Below are positions 1 to 8,571 of a DNA stretch of 64,000 nt, piece by piece. Position 1 is the stretch's first letter, and each line of letters starts with the position of its first letter. Source of the stretch: Methylorubrum suomiense (lineage in GTDB: Bacteria > Pseudomonadota > Alphaproteobacteria > Rhizobiales > Beijerinckiaceae); the NCBI RefSeq assembly GCF_022179765.1, contig NZ_BPRE01000008.1:1-64000 (forward strand), read 5' to 3'. Below the pieces are notes generated by a model. The model did not search any database. It had not been told where the DNA came from and worked only from the letters and a program-made list of their open reading frames with translations. Made by a program: the position numbers and the translations under genes.

Positions 1-2
1 CG

Positions 3-1595
3 GGTTTGTGGACGGCGCTGCTGGGCGTCGAGCGGGTGGGCCGGACGGACGGCTTCTTCGAGCGCGGCGGGCATTCCCTCCTCGCCGCAAAGCTCGTCGC
101 GCGCATTCGCGCCGAACTCGGGCGGGATCTTCCCCTGCGGGCGGTGTTCGAGGCGCCCGGTCTGGCGGCCCTCGCGGTCCGTATCGAGGCCGCACCCGCC
201 GTGGCGGCCCAAACGAATATGGCCGTACCGCGCGCGCCCCGCGACCGGGCCGTTCCGGCCACCGACATGCAGGCCGGGCTGTGGCACTGGCAGCGGCGCC
301 ATCCGGACAGCAGCGCCTGGACCATCTTCGGGGCGCTGCGCCTGTCGGGCCCCCTCGACACCGACGCGTTGCGGGCGAGCTTCGACCACATCGTCGCTCG
401 ACACGAGGCCCTGCGCACCACGTTCCGGGCTGGCGCGGCGGGGCTGGAACTCGTGGTGCATCCCTCCGCGCCGATCCGGATCGAGCGCCTCGACCTGACG
501 GATCGCCCCCGCAGCGAGATCGAGACGGCGGCCCTCGGCTTCGCGCAGAACCAAGCGGAACGTCCCTTCGACATGGCGGTGGATCTGCCGATCCGTGTCG
601 GCCTCGTGCGGCTCGGCCGTCAGGACCACGTGCTCACCCTCGCGGTCCATCACGCGGCGGGCGACGGGCGCTCGATGGCGTTGCTTCTCGACGAGCTCGG
701 CGCCGGCTACCGGGCCTTCGCGGGCGGATCCGAGCCCGATCTACCTCAGCCGGCCCGGCAGGCGACCGATTACGCCGCTTGGCGTCGGGCGCAGGATCGG
801 ACTCCCGCCGCGGAGGCCCGGCTCGCCGAGACCCTGGAGCGCCTGTCCGGCTCATGGAGGCCCGATCCGGTCCAGACCGACCGACCCCGCAGGCCCGATC
901 TCGGCGCGCGCGGCGCTCGAATTCGCTTCGAGATCCCCGGAGCGGCGGTTTTGCGCCTCGCGGCGAACGCCGGGGCCTTGAACGCCACCCTGCCGATGGC
1001 CGCGATGGCCGCCCTCGGTATCGCCCTGCGCCGCCGCAGCGACCGCGATGCCATGAGCCTCGGCATCCTGGTCACCGACCGCGGCCCGTCGGAGCTGGAG
1101 ACGGTGATGGGCTGCCTCGTCGCCACCGATCTCACTGTGCTCGAGATCGATCCAGCGCAGCCGTTCGCACGGATTCTCACCGCCGTGCGCGACGAGCGGC
1201 TGGCCGCTCAGGCCGCCGGGCCGGTTCCCTACGCCCGCCTCCTCGACGCTCTCGCCCGCCGGTATCGCCTGAGCCACGCGGCGGCGCCGTTCCAAGTCCT
1301 GTTCAGCTACCTCCGGGTCGAGCCCGAGAGCGCCGACCTGCTGGCAGGCCTGCGGGCGAGGGACTTTCCGGTCGCCGATACCGACGAGAGCTTCGAACTC
1401 GAATTCGACTTCAAGGAGCGGGCCGACGGGGGGCTCGCCGTCTCCATAGGCTACCTCACCGACCTGTTCGACTCCGCGACCGTCGAGGCACTGGCGCAGG
1501 ACCTTTCCGGTGTGCTGGAGGCCGCCGCCCGCGACCCGGATCGCCCCGCCGCACGGCTCTGGCCGCCCCCGGCCCTGCCCGATGAAGCGGCCTGA
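3..1595 (+). CDS. Non-ribosomal peptide synthetase, C-terminal part (carrier protein + terminal condensation domain), 5' truncated
   Basis: This is the end of an NRPS whose start lies outside the window; the frame is open to the first bases. A peptidyl-carrier domain comes first, with the phosphopantetheine site GGHSLL (Ser codon at 75-77). A full condensation domain follows, with the active-site motif HHAAGDG (HHxxxDG pattern) encoded near 650-670. The protein ends after this domain, with no adenylation, second carrier or thioesterase domain, so the last condensation domain presumably releases or joins the product, as terminal C domains do in some siderophore synthetases. The N-hydroxylase, receptor and acyltransferase genes downstream make a hydroxamate siderophore the likely product. 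The substrate cannot be read from this fragment. Confidence 0.9.
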   Translation, partial: GLWTALLGVERVGRTDGFFERGGHSLLAAKLVARIRAELGRDLPLRAVFEAPGLAALAVRIEAAPAVAAQTNMAVPRAPRDRAVPATDMQAGLWHWQRRHPDSSAWTIFGALRLSGPLDTDALRASFDHIVARHEALRTTFRAGAAGLELVVHPSAPIRIERLDLTDRPRSEIETAALGFAQNQAERPFDMAVDLPIRVGLVRLGRQDHVLTLAVHHAAGDGRSMALLLDELGAGYRAFAGGSEPDLPQPARQATDYAAWRRAQDRTPAAEARLAETLERLSGSWRPDPVQTDRPRRPDLGARGARIRFEIPGAAVLRLAANAGALNATLPMAAMAALGIALRRRSDRDAMSLGILVTDRGPSELETVMGCLVATDLTVLEIDPAQPFARILTAVRDERLAAQAAGPVPYARLLDALARRYRLSHAAAPFQVLFSYLRVEPESADLLAGLRARDFPVADTDESFELEFDFKERADGGLAVSIGYLTDLFDSATVEALAQDLSGVLEAAARDPDRPAARLWPPPALPDEAA

Positions 1596-1656
1596 CTGGC
1601 CCAAGACCCTCACGGGCGGCGCCGGACGCCCCGGACAGCACAACGGAACGAGCGGG

Positions 1657-2946
1657 ATGCGCATGACCCACAAGGAGAAAGATCTGATCGGCATTGGCTT
1701 CGGCCCGGCCAATCTCGCCCTGGCCGTGGCCCTCGCCGAGATGCCCGGCGCGAAACGGCTCGATTGGGGGTTCGTCGAGCGCCAGGACGGGTTCCACTGG
1801 CACCGCGACATGCAGATCGAGGGGAGCACCGTCCAGATCTCGTTCCTCAAGGATCTGGCGACCCTGCGCGATCCGACGAGCCCGTTCACCTTCGTGAATT
1901 ACCTGCATCACAAGGGCCGGCTCGAGAGCTTCATCAACCTGAAGCAGGACGCGCCGACGCGGGAGGAATTCACCGACTATTTCCGTTGGGCCGCCGCCGC
2001 CTTCACGGATCGGGTGAGCTACGGCGAGACCGTCGAGGCAGTGGAGCCGGTGGCGCGCAACGGCACCGTGTCGCGCCTGCGGGTTCTGACCCGCGACGCG
2101 TCGGGCGCACGCATCGAGCGCCTGACCCGCGACCTGGTGGTGGCCGTGGGCGGGCGGCCGCGCATCCCCGCCCTGTTCGAGGGGCTGGGAGAGGATCGGA
2201 TCATCCACACCTCGTCCTATCTCTCGCGCCGCGACGACCGGATCGCCGGGCAGGGGCCCGTGCGGGTGGCCGTGATCGGGGGCGGGCAGAGCGCGGCGGA
2301 GGTGTTCTACGACGTCACCCAGCGCTTCCCCGAAGCGGCGGCGACGCTGATCCTGCGGGACCACGCCTTGCGCCCGGCCGACGACAGCCCCTTCGTCAAC
2401 GAGGTGTTCGACGCCGCTTTCGTCGATGCGGTGCATGCCATGGAGGCGGAGGCGCGTCGCGATCTCATCGCCTCCATGCGCAACACCAATTACGCGGTGG
2501 TGAACCACGACCTGATCGAGCGCATCTACGCGCTGCTCTATCGCCAGCGGGTCGCGGACACCGAGCGGCATCGGGTGCTGGCCGGGCGCAGCATCGAGGC
2601 TGTCCATGAGCGGAACGGGCTCATCCTCGACCTGCGGGACAGCGTGACCGGCGCGGTCGCCAGCGAAGGCTTCGACCTCGCGATTCTGGCGACCGGCTAC
2701 CGTCATGACAGCCACGAGCGACTCCTGGCGGGCTTGGCGGCAGATCTGGGAGGATTCGAAGTCGATCGGTTCTATCGGCTCAAAACACCGACCTCCTACA
2801 CGACGCGAATCTATCTCCAGGGCTGCAACGAACGGAGCCACGGGCTGTCCGATACGCTGCTCTCGATTCTCCCCCTCCGCGCGGCCGAGATCGTCGGCGA
2901 CCTCCTATCCGGCCAAACGGGTCGGGCATTGGCCCCGACGGGCTGA
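1657..2946 (+). CDS. L-ornithine/L-lysine N-monooxygenase (siderophore biosynthesis)
   Basis: Flavin-dependent N-hydroxylase of the SidA/PvdA/IucD family, about 429 residues, the normal family length. It converts the side-chain amine of ornithine or lysine to the hydroxylamine needed for a hydroxamate iron ligand. Visible features are the N-terminal FAD motif GIGFGPANLA (residues 12-21), an NADPH-binding GGGQSAAE near residue 208 and the C-terminal LATGYRHD motif. ATG 1657 was chosen because it puts the FAD motif at the usual distance from the N-terminus; ATG 1663 is equally possible. It lies 61 nt after the NRPS and is probably co-transcribed with it. Ornithine is the more common partner of an NRPS route, but sequence alone does not exclude lysine. 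Confidence 0.92.
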   Translation: MRMTHKEKDLIGIGFGPANLALAVALAEMPGAKRLDWGFVERQDGFHWHRDMQIEGSTVQISFLKDLATLRDPTSPFTFVNYLHHKGRLESFINLKQDAPTREEFTDYFRWAAAAFTDRVSYGETVEAVEPVARNGTVSRLRVLTRDASGARIERLTRDLVVAVGGRPRIPALFEGLGEDRIIHTSSYLSRRDDRIAGQGPVRVAVIGGGQSAAEVFYDVTQRFPEAAATLILRDHALRPADDSPFVNEVFDAAFVDAVHAMEAEARRDLIASMRNTNYAVVNHDLIERIYALLYRQRVADTERHRVLAGRSIEAVHERNGLILDLRDSVTGAVASEGFDLAILATGYRHDSHERLLAGLAADLGGFEVDRFYRLKTPTSYTTRIYLQGCNERSHGLSDTLLSILPLRAAEIVGDLLSGQTGRALAPTG

Positions 2947-3080
2947 TCCGGCATTGCTACTCTGAGGCGAGTTCTTGCAAGCCCCGCAGCGTGAGATGGT
3001 TTTCTCGAGGCTGTCACCGCTGGGGCACAGACGATAGCCCTCGATTGATGATTAACACTATTTATGCCGTGATCGACTAC

Positions 3081-3109
3081 AATAGAATGGTTCTTAAAAT
3101 CGTTCTAGT
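3081..3109. promoter_or_regulatory. Two overlapping Irr/ICE-like operator motifs upstream of the siderophore receptor
   Basis: Positions 3081-3097 read AATAGAATGGTTCTTAA, which matches 14 of 17 positions of the rhizobial iron control element as I recall it (TTTRGAAYNRTTCYAAA). A second copy shifted by 12 nt (3093-3109) matches 13 of 17. Both lie in an AT-rich spacer 60-90 nt before the receptor start, where an iron-dependent operator would be expected. Irr is the heme/iron-responsive Fur-family regulator of Hyphomicrobiales. The assignment rests on motif similarity and position only. Confidence 0.42.
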
Positions 3110-3168
3110 ATTTAATCGATGCGTTGCATAACACTAGTCAAGCGTATAGCAGACTAGGATATTGGACG

Positions 3169-5490
3169 ATGCGTGCTGCCGGGGGGGTATTGATGGGGAT
3201 GGCGGGTAGATTCCGAATGTCGGCGCTGACGGCCGGATCGGCGGCAATGCTCGGTGCGATCGGCCTCGTGACGCCCCACGATGCCTTCGCCCAGGAAACG
3301 ACGCGGCTGGACGAAATCTCTGTTCAGGGCGACGGTCTCGTCCGTGGTCCGACGCGCAACGGAGCGCCCAGCCGCGCCGTCGTCTCGGTGTCCGGCGATC
3401 CCGAGGCGGGCGGTAAGGGGCCGGTCGAGGGCTTCGTCGCCAAGACCAGCACCGCCGGCACCAAGACCGCCGCGCCGATCATCGAGACGCCCCAATCGAT
3501 CACGGTGATCGGGCGCGACCGCATCGAGACGCTGCAATCGACCAGCGCGAGCGAAGTGTTCCAGTATACGCCGGGCATCAACGCCGACACGTATGGCAGC
3601 AACTCGCGGTCGGATAGCTACATTACCATTCGCGGGTTGCCGGCGAATTTTTTCCAAGACAACCTGCGACTTCCCTTGACCCGGCCTTATAGCGGTTACC
3701 GCGTCGATCCCTTTATGACCGAGCGGATCGAAGTGCTGCGCGGCCCCTCATCGGTCCTCTACGGTCAGGGCGGTCCCGGCGGTACGATCAACTACGTCTC
3801 GAAACGTCCGACCCCGGTGCCCTTCGCCCTGGTCGACATGCAGGTTGGCAATTTCGAGCAGCCGCGCATCGGCCTTGATTTTGGTGGAGCGCTGAACAAC
3901 GACGGCACGCTGAGCTACCGAGTGGTCGGCCTCGGCCAGAACAGCCAGCTCAACGGCGGTAATCCCTTTACGGGTCAGCGCATCGCGCTTGCGCCGTCTC
4001 TTGCCTGGAAGCCCGATGCGCAGACCTCGTTCATCGTGTTCGGATCGTTCCTTCAAGATGACACGCATATCGACAGTGACTTCTATCCTGCGCGCGGTAC
4101 CGTGCTGCCGAACCCGAACGGGCGCATCTCACGCAACCGATGGACCGGCAATTTAAACTTCGACAAACAGATCCGCACACAATATGCGATCGGCTACGAA
4201 TTTGAGCACCGCTTCAACGATCATTTCGCATTCCGTCAAAACCTGCGATACGCGACCGTTGCTACAAGCATCAATACAGTATACGGCGCGGGTATCCCGG
4301 CCTTTAACGAGGATGATACTGCAGCGCAAAGAATCGTCGCTCAGCGAAGCATGAATCGGTACGCCATCGGCGGCAATATCGGCGCAAATGCTTTCACGGT
4401 CGATAACCAGCTTCAGGCAGATTTCATTCTCGGGCCAACTAAGCACACCGTGTTGATGGGGGTCGATTATCTCAATCAGTACAGCTACGATAAGCAAACT
4501 TTCGCCGATGGCGGGTCTTTTGATCTATACAGTGGGATTGGCCAGCCAATCAATGGCCAGCTAAATCTGTATCAAGATCAGCGGCAAACCGTTTCACAGG
4601 TTGGCGCTTATTTTCAAGATCAAATTAAATTCTTTGATAAGCTCGTTTTAACGGGTGGCTTCCGATACGATGCTGCTACCAGCAACTTCAAAAATCCGCT
4701 TACAGAAGGAGTTGCTGGCGTATCAGACGACACTGCCTTGTCTCCAAGGATCGGCGCCGTCTATCTCTTCGATAACGGATTAGCGCCCTATATCAGCTAT
4801 TCCGAATCGTTCTCCGTCAATCCCGGCGCGGGCCGACTCGCGCGCCTTGGTGGAGGTGTGGGTGAGGCTACGGGCCCGTTCCGCCCCAGCTTCGGCAAGC
4901 AGGAAGAGGTCGGCATCCGCTATCAGCCCCCAGGCTTGCCGATCCTGTTGAGTGCCGCCGCTTTCGATATCACGCAGACCAACGTCATCACGTCATTCGG
5001 AATCACTGCCTATGCGCAGGATCTGCGCTCACGTGGCTACGAGATGGAAGCACTCGTCGAGTTCGGTAACGGTTTCCGGATGATCGGCTCGTACACGCTC
5101 CAAGATGTGCGCGTCATCGGAAGCCTCGACTCACCGTCGGATGTTGGCTTGCGTCCGACGGCTGTGCCGGATCGCGTCGGCTCGATCTGGGGCGATTACA
5201 CTTTCCTGACCGGTGATCTGCGCGGTCTGCGCATCGGCGCAGGCCTGCGCTATACCGGCGCTTCTTACGGGGGCATCGATGTAACCGATCCGAACAATCC
5301 CCTGATTGTCCGCTCGCCGGAATTCTTCCTCGTCGATGCGGGTGTTTCTTACGCTTACGAGAACTGGCGGTTCTCACTCAACGTCCGCAATCTCGCCGAC
5401 AGAAAGTATGTCTCGACCTGTAGCGACCCGACGGCCTGCTTCTATGGTCAGGAACGGAAGATCATCGTCGGAGCTCGTTACACGTGGTGA
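3169..5490 (+). CDS. TonB-dependent siderophore receptor
   Basis: Outer-membrane ferric-siderophore receptor of the FoxA/FpvA/FhuA type, 773 residues from ATG 3169, which follows AGGAT at a suitable distance; ATG 3193 or 3199 are alternatives. A signal peptide ends near the DAFAQE sequence. A plug domain follows (ETPQSITVIG, then RGLPANFFQDN and ERIEVLRGPSSVLYGQGGPG), then a 22-strand-type barrel ending in a terminal aromatic residue (GARYTW). It probably imports the product of the adjacent synthetase. The middle of the gene (about 4150-4770) is much richer in A/T-ending codons than its two ends or its neighbours, suggesting a mosaic or acquired segment. The stop overlaps the next start. Confidence 0.93.
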   Translation: MRAAGGVLMGMAGRFRMSALTAGSAAMLGAIGLVTPHDAFAQETTRLDEISVQGDGLVRGPTRNGAPSRAVVSVSGDPEAGGKGPVEGFVAKTSTAGTKTAAPIIETPQSITVIGRDRIETLQSTSASEVFQYTPGINADTYGSNSRSDSYITIRGLPANFFQDNLRLPLTRPYSGYRVDPFMTERIEVLRGPSSVLYGQGGPGGTINYVSKRPTPVPFALVDMQVGNFEQPRIGLDFGGALNNDGTLSYRVVGLGQNSQLNGGNPFTGQRIALAPSLAWKPDAQTSFIVFGSFLQDDTHIDSDFYPARGTVLPNPNGRISRNRWTGNLNFDKQIRTQYAIGYEFEHRFNDHFAFRQNLRYATVATSINTVYGAGIPAFNEDDTAAQRIVAQRSMNRYAIGGNIGANAFTVDNQLQADFILGPTKHTVLMGVDYLNQYSYDKQTFADGGSFDLYSGIGQPINGQLNLYQDQRQTVSQVGAYFQDQIKFFDKLVLTGGFRYDAATSNFKNPLTEGVAGVSDDTALSPRIGAVYLFDNGLAPYISYSESFSVNPGAGRLARLGGGVGEATGPFRPSFGKQEEVGIRYQPPGLPILLSAAAFDITQTNVITSFGITAYAQDLRSRGYEMEALVEFGNGFRMIGSYTLQDVRVIGSLDSPSDVGLRPTAVPDRVGSIWGDYTFLTGDLRGLRIGAGLRYTGASYGGIDVTDPNNPLIVRSPEFFLVDAGVSYAYENWRFSLNVRNLADRKYVSTCSDPTACFYGQERKIIVGARYTW

Positions 5491-6530
5491 GCCTTCAGGA
5501 CGAAACGGTCGTACCCTTCGCCCTTGTCCTCCCGGACGGGCGGCGGGTCGTCGCCGAACTCGATGACGAGAGCGCCCGCGTGATCGTGGAGGGGGGTGGC
5601 ACGCTCACCCTCGCCCGGTCAGAGCCGCACATCCTCAGGGCTGTGGACGGCTTCGAGGTGGCGATGCCGGTGGAGGCGTTGCTGCCCCTGCTGGCCCATC
5701 TCTTCGCCCGGCGCCCAAAGATCGAGGTCGCGCAGTTGACCCTGCCGGCCTCCGAGGACTGGGTCCGCGAAGCGATCCGGGGCGGCATCGTCCAGCTCGC
5801 GGAGCTGGGGGAGGGCGGCCTGCGGCTCACCGCTCACCGCGGCGCGTTCTGGCAGCATCCGGGGCTGTGGCTGAAGGGCCGTGCCAGCGGCCAGACACCG
5901 CTCGCCTACGCGATGAGCGGCGACAAGCGTCACCCCAAGCGTCCGCCGAAGCCGGTCGGCGAGGTCTATCGGCGGCACATGCCCCGCTTCAAGGCGGATT
6001 TCTCGATCCGCGCCATCGATATCGAGGGGGATCTCGCGACCTTCAATCACTGGATGAACCTCGACAGCGTGGCCGAGTTCTGGAACGAGCGCGGCGATCT
6101 CGACCAGCACCGGGCCTATCTCAAGACCGTCGAGGCCGATCCGCACATGATCAGCTTCGTCGGCTGCTTCGACGACGCGCCGTTCGCCTATTTCGAGATG
6201 TACTGGGCGAAGGAAGACCGGGTCTCGCCGTTCTTCGACGTGCAGGATTACGACCGCGGCCTGCATCTTCTCGTCGGCGATTCTCGGCATCAGGGGCCGG
6301 GCAAGGTCGAGGCGTGGTTCCGGGCCGTGCTGCACTACATGTTCCTCGACGATCCCCGAACGCAGCGGGTGATCGGCGACCCGCGCATCGATCACGTGCG
6401 CTGGATCGAGTACATGCAGAAGCAGGGCTTCGTCCGGCTCAAGGAGTTCGACCTGCCGCACAAGCGCTCGGAGCTGATCTTCATCGAGCGCGAGACCTTC
6501 TTCGGCCCGCCCCATTCCGGGCCGGCTTGA
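5487..6530 (+). CDS. Siderophore N-acyltransferase, GNAT (IucB/RhbD/AlcB-like)
   Basis: About 347 residues. The N-terminal 120 residues form a divergent domain; the C-terminal half is a GNAT acyltransferase of the aerobactin/rhizobactin type, with typical segments RAIDIEGDLATFNHWMN, FWNERGDL, FAYFEMYWAKED and a C-terminal GFVRLKEFDLPHKRSELI. Such enzymes transfer an acyl group from acyl-CoA to the N-hydroxy amine made by the monooxygenase, completing the hydroxamate. The GTG start at 5487 overlaps the receptor stop by 4 nt (GTGA); GTG 5484 is also in frame. The overlap indicates translational coupling. The acyl donor cannot be read from the sequence. Confidence 0.85.
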   Translation: MSLQDETVVPFALVLPDGRRVVAELDDESARVIVEGGGTLTLARSEPHILRAVDGFEVAMPVEALLPLLAHLFARRPKIEVAQLTLPASEDWVREAIRGGIVQLAELGEGGLRLTAHRGAFWQHPGLWLKGRASGQTPLAYAMSGDKRHPKRPPKPVGEVYRRHMPRFKADFSIRAIDIEGDLATFNHWMNLDSVAEFWNERGDLDQHRAYLKTVEADPHMISFVGCFDDAPFAYFEMYWAKEDRVSPFFDVQDYDRGLHLLVGDSRHQGPGKVEAWFRAVLHYMFLDDPRTQRVIGDPRIDHVRWIEYMQKQGFVRLKEFDLPHKRSELIFIERETFFGPPHSGPA

Positions 6531-6698
6531 CCGGGCGGGGGCGCGCTCGCGAGAAGTCCGGCGCGGATTGCGTTGCGACTCCACAAGTCTGTTGCACATC
6601 CGCGCTGCGTACGGGTTGCGTGAGGCCCCGTTCCTCCCCTTGATACAGAGGCGTGTCGATCCGTCGGCAGGCCAATGAGATGTTTGGGAGGAGTTTGG

Positions 6699-7688
6699 AT
6701 GGGTTTGTCACCCCTGTCGCGTCGCGCGCTCGTCGTCGGCGGATTGATCGCCGCGGCCCTGCCGTTCGGCGCGCGCGCCCAGGCGCCGGCTTATCCGACG
6801 CGGCCCATCACGCTCGTCGTCCCCTTCGCGGCCGGCGGCTCGACCGACGTGGTCGGTCGGCTGGTGGCGCAGAAGATGTCGGACATCCTCGGCCAGCAGG
6901 TCGTGGTCGAGAACGTCGTCGGCGCGGGCGGCAATGTCGGTGCGGCGCGCGTGGCGAAGGCCGAGCCCGACGGCTACACCATCCTGATGGGCACGGTGGC
7001 GACCCATGCGCTCAACCCGCTGATCCTGAAGCGCAAGCCCTACGACCCGGTTACCGATTTCAGTCCCGTGGCCCTGCTCGCGGTCGTGCCCAACGTGCTC
7101 GTCGTCAACCCGAACCTGCCGGCCAAGAACGTGCAGGAGTTGATCGCGCTGTTGAAGGCCGATCCGAGCAAGTACAACTATGCGTCCTCCGGCGTCGGCA
7201 CGCCGCTCCATCTGTCGGGCGAGCTGTTCAAGAGCCTGGCGGGCGTGCAGATGCAGCACATCCCTTATCGCGGCTCCGGTCCGGCCCTGAACGACGTGGT
7301 GGCTGGTCAGGTGCCGATCCAGTTCGACAATCTTCCGTCGGCGTCGGAGTTCATCAAGTCCGGGAGCCTGCGGGCGCTCGCCGTGACGACGAAGGAGCGC
7401 GCACCCTCCTTCCCCGATGTCCCGACCATCGCGGAATCCGGCCTGCCGGCTTACGAGACCTACACGTGGAACGCGCTGTTCGCGCCGCCCAAGACGCCGA
7501 AGCCCATCATCGACGCCCTCAACGCCGCCGCCGTCAAGGCCCTGGCCGATTCGGGGCTGGCCGAGCGGATGAAGGGTTTCAGCGCCAAGCTCACCCCCTC
7601 GACCCCCGAGGCCCTGGCCGAACACGTGAAGTCCGAGATCGCCAAGTGGACGCCGGTGGTCAAGGAAGCCGGCATCCAGGCCGACTGA
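6699..7688 (+). CDS. tctC: Tripartite tricarboxylate transporter periplasmic binding protein (TctC family)
   Basis: Extracytoplasmic solute receptor, 329 residues. ATG 6699 was preferred to the in-frame ATG 6675 because GGGAGGAG (6686-6693) sits 5 nt before it. The N-terminus SRRALVVGG followed by a hydrophobic stretch and an Ala-x-Ala cleavage site looks like a Tat or Sec signal. The mature part starts with YPTRPITLVVPFAAGGSTD, the hallmark of the TctC/Bug family, and continues with EPDGYTILMG and IPYRGSGPALNDVVAGQV. It should deliver a carboxylate to the TctAB membrane proteins encoded next. The substrate cannot be predicted. Confidence 0.93.
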   Translation: MGLSPLSRRALVVGGLIAAALPFGARAQAPAYPTRPITLVVPFAAGGSTDVVGRLVAQKMSDILGQQVVVENVVGAGGNVGAARVAKAEPDGYTILMGTVATHALNPLILKRKPYDPVTDFSPVALLAVVPNVLVVNPNLPAKNVQELIALLKADPSKYNYASSGVGTPLHLSGELFKSLAGVQMQHIPYRGSGPALNDVVAGQVPIQFDNLPSASEFIKSGSLRALAVTTKERAPSFPDVPTIAESGLPAYETYTWNALFAPPKTPKPIIDALNAAAVKALADSGLAERMKGFSAKLTPSTPEALAEHVKSEIAKWTPVVKEAGIQAD

Positions 7689-7695
7689 TCCGCCT

Positions 7696-7732
7696 CGCCA
7701 GTCGACGGACTGGACCTGTTCGTCGACTGGCG
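7696..7732 (+). promoter_or_regulatory. Intercistronic stem-loop between tctC and tctB
   Basis: CGCCAGTCGACG (7696-7707) and CGTCGACTGGCG (7721-7732) are perfect inverted repeats; three more pairs, one of them G-U, extend the stem to 15 bp with a 7-nt loop. No T-run follows, so it is not a standard terminator. Its place just after a binding-protein gene suggests a 3' end-protecting or attenuating structure that lets the receptor be made in excess over the membrane subunits. That role is inferred. Confidence 0.6.
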
Positions 7733-7874
7733 CGGCACGGCAACCATCCGGCCAGGCCCGCGGTGGATGGCGGGCCGCCGCCACGATTTCGAGCACGACG
7801 CGCCCCGCGTGCCGTGCCAGAACGACAAAAAGGGCCGCCCCCGACGGCGGCATGATCATCTGGAGGAAACGGGA

Positions 7875-8540
7875 ATGGACGCGCCCCTCGACGGGACGTC
7901 GTCGCGCCGCGGCGCGGTGCGGGCACCGCAGAGCCTAGTCGCCGGTCTCGGCCTGATCGGACTCGGAGTGTTCGGCGTCTGGGCGTCGAGCGATCTCGAT
8001 TACGGCTCGCTCCGCGCCATCGGCCCCGGCCTGATGCCGTTCTGGCTGTCCATCGGCGTCGGGATCTGCGGATTGGCGTTGGCCATTGCCGGCTTCACCC
8101 ATGATGGTGCGCCGCTGCAATCCTTCAGCGTCCGCGGACCCGTCGTCATCACCCTGGCGGTTCTCGCCTTCGCCATCACGATCCGGCCGTTCGTGCTGGG
8201 CGGCATCACGACCCCCGGCCTCGGCCTCATCGTCGCCGGACCGCTCGCCATCGTCATCGCGGGTTATGCCGGCACCGAGGCGCGCTTCCTCGAATTGCTC
8301 ACCCTGGCGCTGTTCCTGACCGCGGGCTGCATGCTGCTGTTCGGTGATCTGCTGAATCTGCCGATCCCGATCTTTCCCACCGCCGTCGTCCAGGCGATGA
8401 CCGGTGTGCTGCCGGCCCGCACCCTGCTGCGGATCGCGGCGGGCGTCATGGCGCTGGCCGGGCTCGGCCTTCTCCTCGTGCAGCGCCGCTCGGGCCGGCG
8501 CGAACCCGTCGATGTGGCGCGCCACTCCCTGACGACCTGA
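7875..8540 (+). CDS. tctB: Tripartite tricarboxylate transporter small membrane subunit (TctB family)
   Basis: About 221 residues with four predicted hydrophobic helices (LVAGLGLIGLGVFGVW, MPFWLSIGVGICGLALAIAG, VITLAVLAFAITI, and further segments), matching the small TctB subunit. The YGSLRAIGPGLMPFWL segment after the first helix is typical of the family. ATG 7875 follows GGAGG (7862-7866). It lies 186 nt after tctC, the spacer holding the stem-loop, and 31 nt before tctA. TctB sequences are poorly conserved, so the call rests partly on position between tctC and tctA. Confidence 0.87.
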   Translation: MDAPLDGTSSRRGAVRAPQSLVAGLGLIGLGVFGVWASSDLDYGSLRAIGPGLMPFWLSIGVGICGLALAIAGFTHDGAPLQSFSVRGPVVITLAVLAFAITIRPFVLGGITTPGLGLIVAGPLAIVIAGYAGTEARFLELLTLALFLTAGCMLLFGDLLNLPIPIFPTAVVQAMTGVLPARTLLRIAAGVMALAGLGLLLVQRRSGRREPVDVARHSLTT

Positions 8541-8571
8541 CCCCTCGAAGATCTGACTCGGAGCGGCCCCC

